Part shown: in pieces, positions 1-6,306 of the stretch
Position numbering within the stretch: position 1 is the stretch's first letter
Layout of the letters: each line of letters opens with the position of its first letter
NCBI GenBank assembly: GCA_900752475.1
Contig: CAADVJ010000189.1
Coordinates: 1 to 9,333 of the forward strand
DNA length: 9,333 nucleotides
Origin: an uncultured Collinsella sp.
GTDB taxonomy: Bacteria; Actinomycetota; Coriobacteriia; Coriobacteriales; Coriobacteriaceae
Direction of reading: 5' to 3'
The notes under the pieces: generated by a model
Database searches by the model: none
Told to the model about the DNA's origin: nothing
Seen by the model: the letters and a program-made list of their open reading frames with translations, nothing else
Made by a program: the position numbers and the translations under genes

Positions 1-1
1 C

Positions 2-97
2 CGCGCGGCTCACCGCGGGGTGCCCCTGCGCGACGGCGCCACCGTCGGGGATGGCCTCAACGAGGCCCCCCTCGCGGCCGCCGAGCTCGATTGGTAG
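2..97 (+). CDS. C-terminal end of an upstream gene, possibly the ABC ATPase partner (partial)
   Basis: Thirty-one codons are open from the window edge to a TAG at 95-97, ending in residues AAAELDW. The stop lies 8 bp before the permease ATG, so the two genes are almost certainly co-transcribed. FtsX/MacB-type permeases are usually encoded directly after their ATP-binding subunit, so this is probably the tail of that ATPase. That is inference from position: the visible tail has no Walker, signature or H-loop motif, and the other two frames are also open over this short stretch. Confidence 0.5.
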   Translation, partial: RAAHRGVPLRDGATVGDGLNEAPLAAAELDW

Positions 98-105
98 GCG
101 GCGCC

Positions 106-2772
106 ATGACACCTCTCGCAAAACGTCTCCCGCGCGAGCTGCGCCGCAATATCGGTAAGTACCTGGGCATCTTTTTGCTTATGTGCGGAAGCATTGCCCT
201 TACATCGGGCTTTTTGCTCGCGGCGCATTCCATCGGCTGCCTTATCGACGACATGCGCGATGCGTACGCGATCGAGGACGGCCGCGTGACCACCTCCTTC
301 GAGGCCACCAAAGACCAGCTCAAGGCAGCCGAGGACGCGGCAGACGACGTCGGCGGCGTCACGCTCTACAAGAATTTCTCCATCGATGCCATCATCAAAA
401 AGACCGCCGGCGACGATGGAACCAAGCGCACGCTGCGCACCTATGCGCACCGCACCAAGGTCGATATCGCGTCCTACTGCGAAGGCAGGCAGCCTAAGGC
501 GGACGATGAGGTGGCAATCGACCGTGTCTTCGCCACCAATAACAACCTGTCCGTGGGCGATAAAGTCGAGCTCGAGGGTCGCACCTACACCATCTGCGGC
601 ATCATGACCCAGCCCGATAGCCAGGCGCTGTTCCTCAACAATTCGGACTTTACGGTGAACACCATCACGTACGGTGTGGCCGAGGTCACCGACGCCGGCT
701 TTGCCGCGCTTAAGGACGCCGGCGGCGCGCCTGCCTACACCTACTCCTTTACCTTTACCGATCGCGATCTCTCCACCGCGGATCGCGTCGATGCGGAGCA
801 GGATATGGTGGAGGCGCTCACCGATGCCGACGCACGCGTGGATGACCTCATCGACGCCGATTCCAACCAGGGCATTGGCTACGCGCGCGACGACGTAGAC
901 GGCGACTCCATGATGTGGATGACGCTGCTCGACATCATCATCGTGATCATGGCGTTCGTCTTTGTGGTCCTTACCGACGCCACCATCGAGGAGGAGAGCG
1001 CCATCATCGGCACGCTGCTCGCCAGCGGCTATCGTCGACGCGAGATCGTGCTGCACTACCTTGCGCTTCCCGCCATCGTGGGCGTGGTCGCGGTGCTTTT
1101 GGGCACTGCGCTCGGCGTCGTGTTCTTTACCGAGCCCATGCGCAGCCTCGATTACGGCTCGTACAGCCTGCCGCCCTTCCAGGTGTACTGGAGCTGGGAG
1201 ATCTTTGTGAAGTGCGCCGTGGTTCCCGCCGCTGCGCTCATCCTCATCACGCTGGTGGGTCTGCTTCGCAAGATGGGCAAGACGCCGTTGCAGTTTCTTC
1301 GCCACGAGGCGAGCGGCAAGTCTGGCACCAAGCGCGGCCTGCAGCTGCCGGAGCGCATGGGCTTTGTCTCGCGCTTCCGCCTGCGTATCTTCCTGCGCAA
1401 CCTGGGCAACTTCGCCACGCTCTTCGTGGGCATTGCGTTTGCCTCGCTGCTGCTGCTCTTTGGCCTGGCGATTCTGCCCACGATGACGCACTACGCGGAC
1501 AACCTCGAGACGAGCCTGGTCGCCGAGCACCAGTACACGCTCAAGGCTCCGCTGGAGCTCGAGGGCACTGCCGAGGAGCGCGAGCAGTGGTCGGCACTCG
1601 AGTGCTTGCAGTCGGTTGACGGCGCGCTGCTTTCTGCCGCCCAAGATGCCGATGACGAGCTCGACGACGCGGCCGATGCGGCGCAGGCGGCAGCCGATGC
1701 CGCGACCGCATCCCCGTCTGCCGAGAGCCTGGCTGCGGCGCAGGACGCGCTCGCCAAGGTCCAGGACAAGAAGGATGCGCTTTATGCGCGCCTCGATGAC
1801 CTTGCCGATGCTCTCGGCTGCGACCACGATGAGGCTATCGACCTGATCGACAAGGCCTCTAAGATCGACACTGACAACGACGATATCCACCCGGTCAATA
1901 CGACCGATAACGGCGCGGGCGCAATCGCACAGGCCGAGAAATACGCCGTCTACCAGCTGCAATACGACCGCGGCGACGGAAATGGCGAGGAGACGATTTC
2001 CATCTACGGCATCTCGCCCGATTCGCGCTACTGGAAAGGACTGGACGTCAGCGACGGACGCGTCGTCTTTGGCGGTGGCTTGCTCGACAAGTTTGGCTGG
2101 AGCGAGGGTCAGAAGGTTAAGCTTCGCGACAAGTACGAGGGCGAGAATTATTCCTTTGAGTACGTGGGCAAGGACTGCGTTTGGGGCTCTAAGTCGGATA
2201 TGAATGTCTATATGAGCATCGAAGACTTTAACGAGCTGTTTGACAACGATGCGGCCTACTTTAACGGCTACGTGAGCAACGAGAAGCTCGACCTCGACGC
2301 GCGCTACTTTGCCGGCGATACCACGCCCGACGACATGCGCGCCGTGGGCGACCAGTTCATCGGCATGATGAGCAAAATGATCGGCATGATGGTTGGGCTT
2401 GCGGTGTTCATCTTCTTGCTGTTTATGTACCTGCTGACCAAGGCTGTGATCGACCACAGCGCCCGTTCGATCAGCTACATGAAAGTCTTTGGCTATCGCG
2501 ATAGCGAGATTTCGCATCTGTACATCCGCTCGATCACGTTGTGCGTGGCAGCGTCACTCGTGCTGAGCCTGCCGGTCATTATTGGCTCGCTAACGGCCAT
2601 CTTCCGCTCGATGCTGCTCGCCTATAACGGCAATATCGAGATCTACGTGCCCGCTTGGTCCATGGCGGCGTGCGTCGGCATTGGCTTTGCGACCTACCTG
2701 GTCGTGGCGCTGCTACACACGCGCTCCATCAAGCGCGTGAGCCTCTCCGAGGCGCTGAAGGTCCAGGAATAG
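106..2772 (+). CDS. FtsX-like ABC transporter permease, two FtsX domains
   Basis: An 888-residue membrane protein with the duplicated FtsX/MacB-PCD layout (1+3 and 1+3 helices). TM1 is at about residues 18-40, followed by an extracellular domain of about 225 residues. TM2-4 lie at about 270-293, 319-343 and 367-390. TM5 is at about 436-460, followed by a second extracellular domain of about 295 residues, and TM6-8 lie at about 758-780, 811-833 and 852-873. The cytoplasmic N-terminus is basic (MTPLAKRLPRELRRN), as is typical. Within the second extracellular domain, residues about 503-572 are Ala/Asp-rich and look like a long alpha-helical hairpin. The family works with a cytoplasmic ATPase as a mechanotransducer, exporter or lipoprotein/peptide-handling complex; the substrate cannot be read here. 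I chose ATG 106 over the TTG at 91 because 91 overlaps the preceding stop and 106 starts the basic leader directly. The Shine-Dalgarno is weak (AGG at 96-98), which fits coupling to the gene upstream. Confidence 0.93.
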   Translation: MTPLAKRLPRELRRNIGKYLGIFLLMCGSIALTSGFLLAAHSIGCLIDDMRDAYAIEDGRVTTSFEATKDQLKAAEDAADDVGGVTLYKNFSIDAIIKKTAGDDGTKRTLRTYAHRTKVDIASYCEGRQPKADDEVAIDRVFATNNNLSVGDKVELEGRTYTICGIMTQPDSQALFLNNSDFTVNTITYGVAEVTDAGFAALKDAGGAPAYTYSFTFTDRDLSTADRVDAEQDMVEALTDADARVDDLIDADSNQGIGYARDDVDGDSMMWMTLLDIIIVIMAFVFVVLTDATIEEESAIIGTLLASGYRRREIVLHYLALPAIVGVVAVLLGTALGVVFFTEPMRSLDYGSYSLPPFQVYWSWEIFVKCAVVPAAALILITLVGLLRKMGKTPLQFLRHEASGKSGTKRGLQLPERMGFVSRFRLRIFLRNLGNFATLFVGIAFASLLLLFGLAILPTMTHYADNLETSLVAEHQYTLKAPLELEGTAEEREQWSALECLQSVDGALLSAAQDADDELDDAADAAQAAADAATASPSAESLAAAQDALAKVQDKKDALYARLDDLADALGCDHDEAIDLIDKASKIDTDNDDIHPVNTTDNGAGAIAQAEKYAVYQLQYDRGDGNGEETISIYGISPDSRYWKGLDVSDGRVVFGGGLLDKFGWSEGQKVKLRDKYEGENYSFEYVGKDCVWGSKSDMNVYMSIEDFNELFDNDAAYFNGYVSNEKLDLDARYFAGDTTPDDMRAVGDQFIGMMSKMIGMMVGLAVFIFLLFMYLLTKAVIDHSARSISYMKVFGYRDSEISHLYIRSITLCVAASLVLSLPVIIGSLTAIFRSMLLAYNGNIEIYVPAWSMAACVGIGFATYLVVALLHTRSIKRVSLSEALKVQE

Positions 2773-2784
2773 AGAACCGCCCGC

Positions 2785-2828
2785 ACGCGGGGGCACGAAC
2801 CGAAGGAAGGGTGCCCCCGCGTTATTTG
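2785..2828 (+). terminator. Rho-independent terminator after the permease
   Basis: A perfect 12-bp inverted repeat, ACGCGGGGGCAC (2785-2796) and GTGCCCCCGCGT (2811-2822), encloses a 14-nt loop and is followed by TTATTTG. It starts 12 bp after the permease stop. The stem is very GC-rich and the T-tract is short and interrupted, so termination may be incomplete. It separates the ABC operon from the methyltransferase gene. Confidence 0.8.
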
Positions 2829-2891
2829 CCCGCCAGGCCCGACGTGGGCAAACGCGCGCAACGTCAGACTTCCCCGAACAGAAGGAGACCC

Positions 2892-3536
2892 ATGGCAAGA
2901 TCGGCAGAGGAGCTCAAGCAGCTCTCCATCAAGGAGTTCACCGAGGCGGCAAAGGTCTACGAATCCGGCCATGCCGGCATTTACGAGATGTGCAAGGACG
3001 ACTATCCGCAAATGCTCGAGGAGCTTGAGCTCGAACCGTTCGAGGACGCGCTCGACGTGGGCTGTGGAACCGGAGCCGTCCTAGAACTGCTCCACGCCCG
3101 GTACCCCAGCAAGCACTTGACTGGACTCGACCTCACACCCGGGATGATCGACGTCGCTCGGGCAAAGCAGCTCGATAACGTCAGCTTTGTCGTCGGAGAC
3201 GCGGAGGCACTGCCCTTCGAGCCCCGGAGCTTCGACGCCGTGCTCTGCTCCAACAGCTTCCACCACTACCCGCATCCGGAGAGGTTTTTCGCCGAGGTGG
3301 CACGCGTCCTTCGGCCCGGCGGGCGACTGGTCCTTCGCGACTACACCTCGAACGATGTCGCGGTCTGGCTCATGAACAACATCGAGCTACCGCTGGCACG
3401 CCTCTTGGGCCATGGCGACGTGCGCATCCTCAAGCTGTCCGAGCTACGCGCGCTCGTCGAGGAATTCGGGCTCACCCCGCTCAAGCTCGAGGCACAGAAG
3501 GGATTCCGCGCGCATCTGGTCGCGCGAAAGGGCTAG
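2892..3536 (+). CDS. Class I SAM-dependent methyltransferase (Methyltransf_11/UbiE-like)
   Basis: A 214-residue soluble protein with a Rossmann-fold methyltransferase core. Motif I is LDVGCGTG (residues 54-61, SAM-binding glycine loop). The acidic end of beta-2 is GLDLTPGM with D80, expected to bind the ribose hydroxyls. Motif II/III is GDAEALPF with D103 near the adenine, then SFDAVLCSNSFHHYPHP and a post-motif VLRPGGRLVLRD. This matches the UbiE/Methyltransf_11 group, but the substrate (quinone, lipid or small molecule) cannot be assigned. ATG 2892 is set by a good Shine-Dalgarno (AAGGAG, 2882-2887). The reading frame is open for 237 bp upstream through the terminator, but without a plausible start. 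Of 14 Arg codons, 8 are CGG, CGA, AGA or AGG, against about 2 of roughly 45 in the permease, so the gene may have a different origin from its neighbours. It stands alone between a terminator and a repeat region. Confidence 0.92.
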   Translation: MARSAEELKQLSIKEFTEAAKVYESGHAGIYEMCKDDYPQMLEELELEPFEDALDVGCGTGAVLELLHARYPSKHLTGLDLTPGMIDVARAKQLDNVSFVVGDAEALPFEPRSFDAVLCSNSFHHYPHPERFFAEVARVLRPGGRLVLRDYTSNDVAVWLMNNIELPLARLLGHGDVRILKLSELRALVEEFGLTPLKLEAQKGFRAHLVARKG

Positions 3537-3545
3537 CGGTCCGCG

Positions 3546-3681
3546 CCAGGACGCTCCGTCACGCCAGGGCACGCCGTCAACGCCGCCACACTAGGGCACG
3601 CCATCAAACCAGATTGTGGCCACGCTAGAACGCGCCGCCAAAACAAGGCGCGCCGCCACAAACGTGACGGCGCGCCCCTAG
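3546..3681. repeat. Degenerate array of 16-bp units, last copy inverted
   Basis: Five direct copies of a 16-bp core approximating CYAGGGCRCGCCGYCA start at 3546 (CCAGGACGCTCCGTCA), 3564 (CCAGGGCACGCCGTCA), 3591 (CTAGGGCACGCCATCA), 3625 (CTAGAACGCGCCGCCA) and 3643 (ACAAGGCGCGCCGCCA). A sixth copy lies inverted at 3665-3681 with one extra base. Start-to-start spacing is 18, 27, 34 and 18 bp, so this is not a strict tandem repeat. The stretch sits directly after the methyltransferase stop and has no coding signature. Origin and function are unknown. Confidence 0.6.
3647..3676. repeat. Strong GC hairpin from units 5 and 6 of the array
   Basis: GGCGCGCCGCCAC (3647-3659) and GTGACGGCGCGCC (3664-3676) pair over 13 positions with one mismatch around a 4-nt loop, AAAC. 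No T-tract follows on the + strand. On the minus strand the hairpin is followed by TTGTTTT, but no minus-strand gene reads into it. It might act as a weak 3' stabiliser or terminator for the methyltransferase transcript. Confidence 0.5.
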
Positions 3682-3697
3682 CTGCCAGGTGGCGAGG

Positions 3698-3785
3698 CAC
3701 TCATTTAAGTCCGTCCCCAATGAGTGGTTTTAAGTCCGTCCCCAATGAGTGGTTTCAGTCATTTAAGTCTGTCCCCAATGACTGG
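3698..3785. repeat. Three-copy REP-like element, conserved loop TAAGTCYGTCCCC
   Basis: Copy 1 (3698-3726) is CACTCATT, loop TAAGTCCGTCCCC, AATGAGTG. Copy 3 (3756-3784) is CAGTCATT, loop TAAGTCTGTCCCC, AATGACTG. Both have perfect 8-bp arms and 13-nt loops. Between the two copies the third arm base and its pairing partner change together (C-G to G-C), so pairing rather than sequence is conserved. Copy 2 (3728-3752) keeps the loop and right arm but lacks the left arm. The block ends 10 bp before the TTGACT of the next promoter region. It resembles REP/BIME sequences mobilised or recognised by Y1 transposase-like proteins, but no such gene lies in the window. Confidence 0.75.
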
Positions 3786-3794
3786 GTGCCGTAC

Positions 3795-3825
3795 TTGACT
3801 TTAACTCTGCTTTAACTGGTACCAT
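3795..3825 (+). promoter_or_regulatory. Promoter region of the DUF362 gene with TTAACT direct repeats
   Basis: TTGACT (3795-3800) is directly followed by TTAACT (3801-3806), N5, and TTAACT (3812-3817), so the last two share an 11-bp period. The best -10-like hexamer is TACCAT (3820-3825), 19 bp after TTGACT, so that pair is not an ideal sigma-70 promoter. A poor -35 spacing combined with helical-phase direct repeats is the usual arrangement at promoters activated by OmpR/PhoB-type response regulators. This is suggestive only. Confidence 0.4.
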
Positions 3826-3867
3826 CCTCTATGTCTGTAACGCCATATAGACCGAGGGGATAGATCT

Positions 3868-5064
3868 ATGACCGCAACTGCACCCGCTAAGGTGTACTTC
3901 ACCAACCTGCGCACGCATGCTCGCGAGAGCCAGCTCGACAAGCTCAAGCGCCTCATCCGTCACGCCGGTATCGAGCAGATCGACTTCGAGAACAAGTTCG
4001 TCGCCATCAAGATTCACTTTGGCGAGCTGGGCAACCTGAGCTTTTTGCGCCCCAACTACGCCCGCGCCGTCGCGGATGTCGTGAAGGAGCTGGGCGGCAA
4101 GCCCTTCCTCACCGACTGCAACACGCTCTATGTCGGTAGCCGCAAAAACGCGCTCGAGCACATCGATACCGCCTACCAGAACGGCTTTACCCCGTATGCT
4201 ACGGGTTGCCAGATCATCATTGCCGACGGCCTCAAGGGCACCGACGAGGCGCTTGTTCCGGTCGAGGGCGGCGAGTACGTGCACGAGGCCAAGATCGGTC
4301 AGGCGCTCATGGATGCCGATATCGTGATCAGCCTCACCCACTTTAAGGGTCATGAGCAGGCCGGCTTTGGCGGCGCCATGAAGAACCTGGGCATGGGCGG
4401 CGGCAGCCGCGCCGGCAAGATGGAGCAGCATGCCGCCGGCAAGCCGAACGTCTCGACCGAGCACTGCGTTGGCTGCCGTGCCTGCGAAAAGATCTGCGCG
4501 CACGACGCTGTCTCGTTCAACGACACCCGCGAGCGCGAGCTTGCCAACGGCAACACCCGCACGGTGCACGTGGCCACCATCGACCACGATCGCTGCGTGG
4601 GCTGCGGTCGCTGCATTGCGGCATGCAACCAGGACTGCATCAAGCCCGGCTATGACGCCGCGGCCGACGTGCTCAACTGCAAGATCGCCGAGTACACCAA
4701 GGCCGTCGTCGACGGTCGCCCGAGCTTCCATATCTCGCTTGCCATGGATATCAGCCCCAATTGCGATTGCCATCCCGAAAACGATACGCCTATCGTCAAC
4801 GACATCGGCATGTTCGCGAGCTTCGACCCGGTCGCCATCGACCAGGCCTGCGCCGATGCCGTCATGGCATCCGAGCCGCTGCCAAACACCGAGCTCACCG
4901 ATAGCGCGGCCAAGATGGAGCACAACCACGAGCATCTGGAGGGCGAGCAGGCCAAGGATCCCTTCTGCATCACGCATCCCGACACCGACTGGCGCGTGTG
5001 CATCGCGCATGCCGAGAAGATCGGCCTGGGCACGAGCAAGTACGAGCTTATCGAGGTCAAGTAG
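3868..5064 (+). CDS. DUF362 domain protein with two 4Fe-4S ferredoxin motifs
   Basis: A 398-residue, apparently cytoplasmic iron-sulfur protein with no signal peptide or membrane segment. DUF362 sequence flanks a bacterial-type ferredoxin insert. The N-terminal part includes AIKIHFGELGN (about residues 46-56) and VISLTHFKGHEQAGFGGAMKNLGMG (from about residue 153). The insert carries C200-x2-C203-x2-C206-x3-C210 and C243-x2-C246-x2-C249-x3-C253, two classical 4Fe-4S ligand sets. C257 and the SPNCDC pair (C299, C301) are further cysteines that might bind metal. The C-terminal portion has the family signature NDIGMFASFDPVAIDQACADA. The biochemical role of DUF362 proteins is not settled; electron transfer is a reasonable inference from the clusters. 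ATG 3868 follows GAGGGG (3854-3859) at 8 nt. The gene is monocistronic, between the repeat block and a strong terminator. Confidence 0.95.
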   Translation: MTATAPAKVYFTNLRTHARESQLDKLKRLIRHAGIEQIDFENKFVAIKIHFGELGNLSFLRPNYARAVADVVKELGGKPFLTDCNTLYVGSRKNALEHIDTAYQNGFTPYATGCQIIIADGLKGTDEALVPVEGGEYVHEAKIGQALMDADIVISLTHFKGHEQAGFGGAMKNLGMGGGSRAGKMEQHAAGKPNVSTEHCVGCRACEKICAHDAVSFNDTRERELANGNTRTVHVATIDHDRCVGCGRCIAACNQDCIKPGYDAAADVLNCKIAEYTKAVVDGRPSFHISLAMDISPNCDCHPENDTPIVNDIGMFASFDPVAIDQACADAVMASEPLPNTELTDSAAKMEHNHEHLEGEQAKDPFCITHPDTDWRVCIAHAEKIGLGTSKYELIEVK

Positions 5065-5111
5065 CGCCTAGCTATTGGACAAAATAAGCGCCTTTGTAGC
5101 GTAAGTTGAGC

Positions 5112-5151
5112 AAAAGCCGCCCGTGAGCACAGCGCCCACGGGCGGCTTTTT
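5112..5151. terminator. Bidirectional Rho-independent terminator
   Basis: AAAAGCCGCCCGTG (5112-5125) pairs perfectly with CACGGGCGGCTTTT (5137-5150) around an 11-nt loop, with a further T at 5151. The 10-bp GC stem has an A-run on its left and a T-run on its right, so it terminates transcripts from both sides. It serves the DUF362 gene (stop 48 bp upstream) and the convergent hydrolase gene, whose stop lies about 77 bp away on the other side. Confidence 0.92.
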
Positions 5152-5163
5152 GGAAGTGCGAGG

Positions 5164-5196
5164 AAAATCGAATAGCGCCGACCACAAACCGATTTT
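5164..5196. repeat. Second inverted repeat beside the terminator
   Basis: AAAATCG (5164-5170) and CGATTTT (5190-5196) form a 7-bp inverted repeat around a 19-nt GC-rich spacer, between the main terminator and the hydrolase stop. The stem is weak, with four A-T pairs in seven, and the loop is long. It may be chance or an auxiliary 3'-end structure of the hydrolase mRNA. Confidence 0.3.
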
Positions 5197-5227
5197 TGGC
5201 AACAAAACCCCAGACGTTGCTTTTTGC

Positions 5228-6193
5228 CTAAAAATACTCGTCGAGGAAGTCGTCGACCGTGTTCCAGTAGAGTTCGGGGTCGACCTGCGCGCTCTTGGCG
5301 TGGGTGGCGCCATGGACGGTGAGCTTTTGCTTGACCTTGCTGGCGCACGCGTCGTAGTTTTGGTCGAGCATGCTGTACGGCACAAAGGTGTCTTGGTCAC
5401 CGTGGATAAACAGCATGGGAACCGTCGCGCGCTTGAGCTGTTCCACGCTGCTCGCCTTATGAAAGTCGTAGCCCGCGCGCACGTTGCACACCAAGTTTGC
5501 TACATCGAGCAAGGGAAAGCTGGGCAGGCCGAACACGTCCTTGAGCTGCAGAGAAAACTCGTCCCAAACACTCGTATAACCGCAGTCCTCGATAATGCAT
5601 TTCACGTTTGCGGGCAGAGATTCCCCCGCGACGTTCATGGCGGTCGCCGCGCCCATGGATTCGCCAAAGACCAGGATGCGCGCCTTGGGGTCAGCCTGAA
5701 CGATTCGCTCGATCCATGCGACGATGTCGAGGCGTTCGGGCCAGCCCATGCCGATATAGTCGCCGCCGGAGCGCTCGTGGGCGCGGGCGGCGGGTGCGAG
5801 TACGTTCATGCCGCGGTCGTGGAATCGCTTGACGTATCGGGCCATACCGATGGGCTCGTTGGTATATCCATGCAGGCAGACGGCGTAGTCGTGTGCGCTC
5901 TCCGACGCAGCAAAATACCAGGCGGCAAGCTCGGTCCCATCGTCCGCGGTGAGGCTGCTGCTCTCGCGGTTCTCCTTAAACCACGCCCGCGCCTCGGTAT
6001 CCTCGGCATCCGGCTGCTCACCTTCTTTGTCGTTCTTGCTATCCTGCATCATCTTCATGGTGTATGGCGCGCGGGGATTCAGCGCGAAGTCAAACAGAAA
6101 GTTGCCGGCAAATCCGAGCAGCGCAACGACAACCACTAGTGCAACGATGCCGGCTATCTTGAGCTTTCGATGGGAACGTGCGTTTTGAGCCAT
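5228..6193 (-). CDS. Membrane-anchored alpha/beta hydrolase
   Basis: A 321-residue protein with a basic N-terminus and one transmembrane segment at about residues 12-33, with no cleavage site evident. The catalytic domain is probably on the outer face of the membrane. The fold shows the oxyanion-hole motif HGYTN (108-112), nucleophile elbow GESMG (177-181, S179), acid in HGDQDTFVP (D268) and histidine in THAKS (H298), a complete Ser-Asp-His triad in canonical order. It resembles the BEM46/YqkD-like group of extended-N-terminus serine hydrolases. Esterase, lipase or peptidase activity cannot be separated by sequence. The start codon (plus-strand 6191-6193) has a good Shine-Dalgarno AGGAGA (complement of 6201-6206) at 7 nt. 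The gene is transcribed alone, divergent from trhA and convergent with the DUF362 gene. Confidence 0.93.
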   Translation of the reverse strand: MAQNARSHRKLKIAGIVALVVVVALLGFAGNFLFDFALNPRAPYTMKMMQDSKNDKEGEQPDAEDTEARAWFKENRESSSLTADDGTELAAWYFAASESAHDYAVCLHGYTNEPIGMARYVKRFHDRGMNVLAPAARAHERSGGDYIGMGWPERLDIVAWIERIVQADPKARILVFGESMGAATAMNVAGESLPANVKCIIEDCGYTSVWDEFSLQLKDVFGLPSFPLLDVANLVCNVRAGYDFHKASSVEQLKRATVPMLFIHGDQDTFVPYSMLDQNYDACASKVKQKLTVHGATHAKSAQVDPELYWNTVDDFLDEYF

Positions 6194-6211
6194 GCGGTAT
6201 TCTCCTATAAG

Positions 6212-6229
6212 ATGTTAATACATCAACAT
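6212..6229. promoter_or_regulatory. Operator-like palindrome A in the hydrolase leader
   Basis: ATGTTAATACATCAACAT is an 18-bp palindrome with 8-bp arms and one mismatched pair. It lies about 7 bp downstream of the predicted hydrolase transcription start, where a bound protein would block elongation. Its core is nearly identical to the palindrome at 6258-6273, with centres 45 bp apart. Length and symmetry fit a TetR- or GntR-type dimer site; the regulator is not in the window. Confidence 0.5.
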
Positions 6230-6230
6230 T

Positions 6231-6246
6231 TAATGCAAGCGCATTA
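6231..6246. repeat. Perfect inverted repeat over the hydrolase start site
   Basis: TAATGC (6231-6236), AAGC, GCATTA (6241-6246) is a perfect 6-bp inverted repeat overlapping the -10 hexamer and the predicted start of the hydrolase promoter. It lies between operator-like palindromes A and B and does not share their core. It could be a further protein site or chance. Confidence 0.35.
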
Positions 6247-6271
6247 TGGACGTTCGCCGTTGATGCGTCAA
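6243..6271 (-). promoter_or_regulatory. Sigma-70-type promoter of the hydrolase gene
   Basis: Read on the minus strand, TTGACG (complement of 6266-6271), a 17-bp spacer and CATAAT (complement of 6243-6248) match five of six and five of six consensus positions with ideal spacing. The expected start is near 6236, giving a leader of about 43 nt with a good ribosome site. This is the strongest promoter in the window. Confidence 0.8.
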
Positions 6272-6273
6272 CA
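6258..6273. promoter_or_regulatory. Operator-like palindrome B over the hydrolase -35
   Basis: CGTTGATGCGTCAACA covers the whole -35 hexamer of the minus-strand promoter. The arms GTTGA and TCAAC are perfect, and the sequence shares the pattern GTTGATGYRTYAACA with palindrome A read in the opposite orientation. Occupancy would block RNA polymerase directly, so repression is the likely outcome. Assignment rests on sequence symmetry alone. Confidence 0.5.
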
Positions 6274-6306
6274 GGCAAAGAATGGGTAAACAAAGGGTCA
6301 CGTATG

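Noticed and set aside
10..2517. 835-codon open frame on the minus strand, antisense to the permease
   Set aside because: Its translation is His/Arg/Val-rich with no domain logic, and it mirrors the GC3 codon bias of the permease, which has clear FtsX architecture. Long antisense frames are expected in such GC-rich genes.
2655..2891. In-frame upstream extension of the methyltransferase
   Set aside because: It runs through the permease 3' end and the terminator hairpin, with no plausible start. The AAGGAG just before ATG 2892 and the homologous core support the shorter protein.
3698..3785. Short CRISPR array reading of the repeated TTTAAGTCYGTCCCC block
   Set aside because: Only three copies, spaced 25 and 33 bp, with no spacer-like unique sequences and no cas gene. 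The units are arm-loop palindromes of REP type.
3829..5010. 393-codon minus-strand frame opposite the DUF362 gene
   Set aside because: Antisense shadow: the + strand encodes two intact ferredoxin motifs and has a proper ribosome site, while the minus frame has no recognisable motif or start context.
6232..6245. CcpA/cre-like site near the hydrolase start
   Set aside because: TGCAAGCG resembles the left half of a cre site, but the right half does not match and the dyad centre falls on AG rather than CG.
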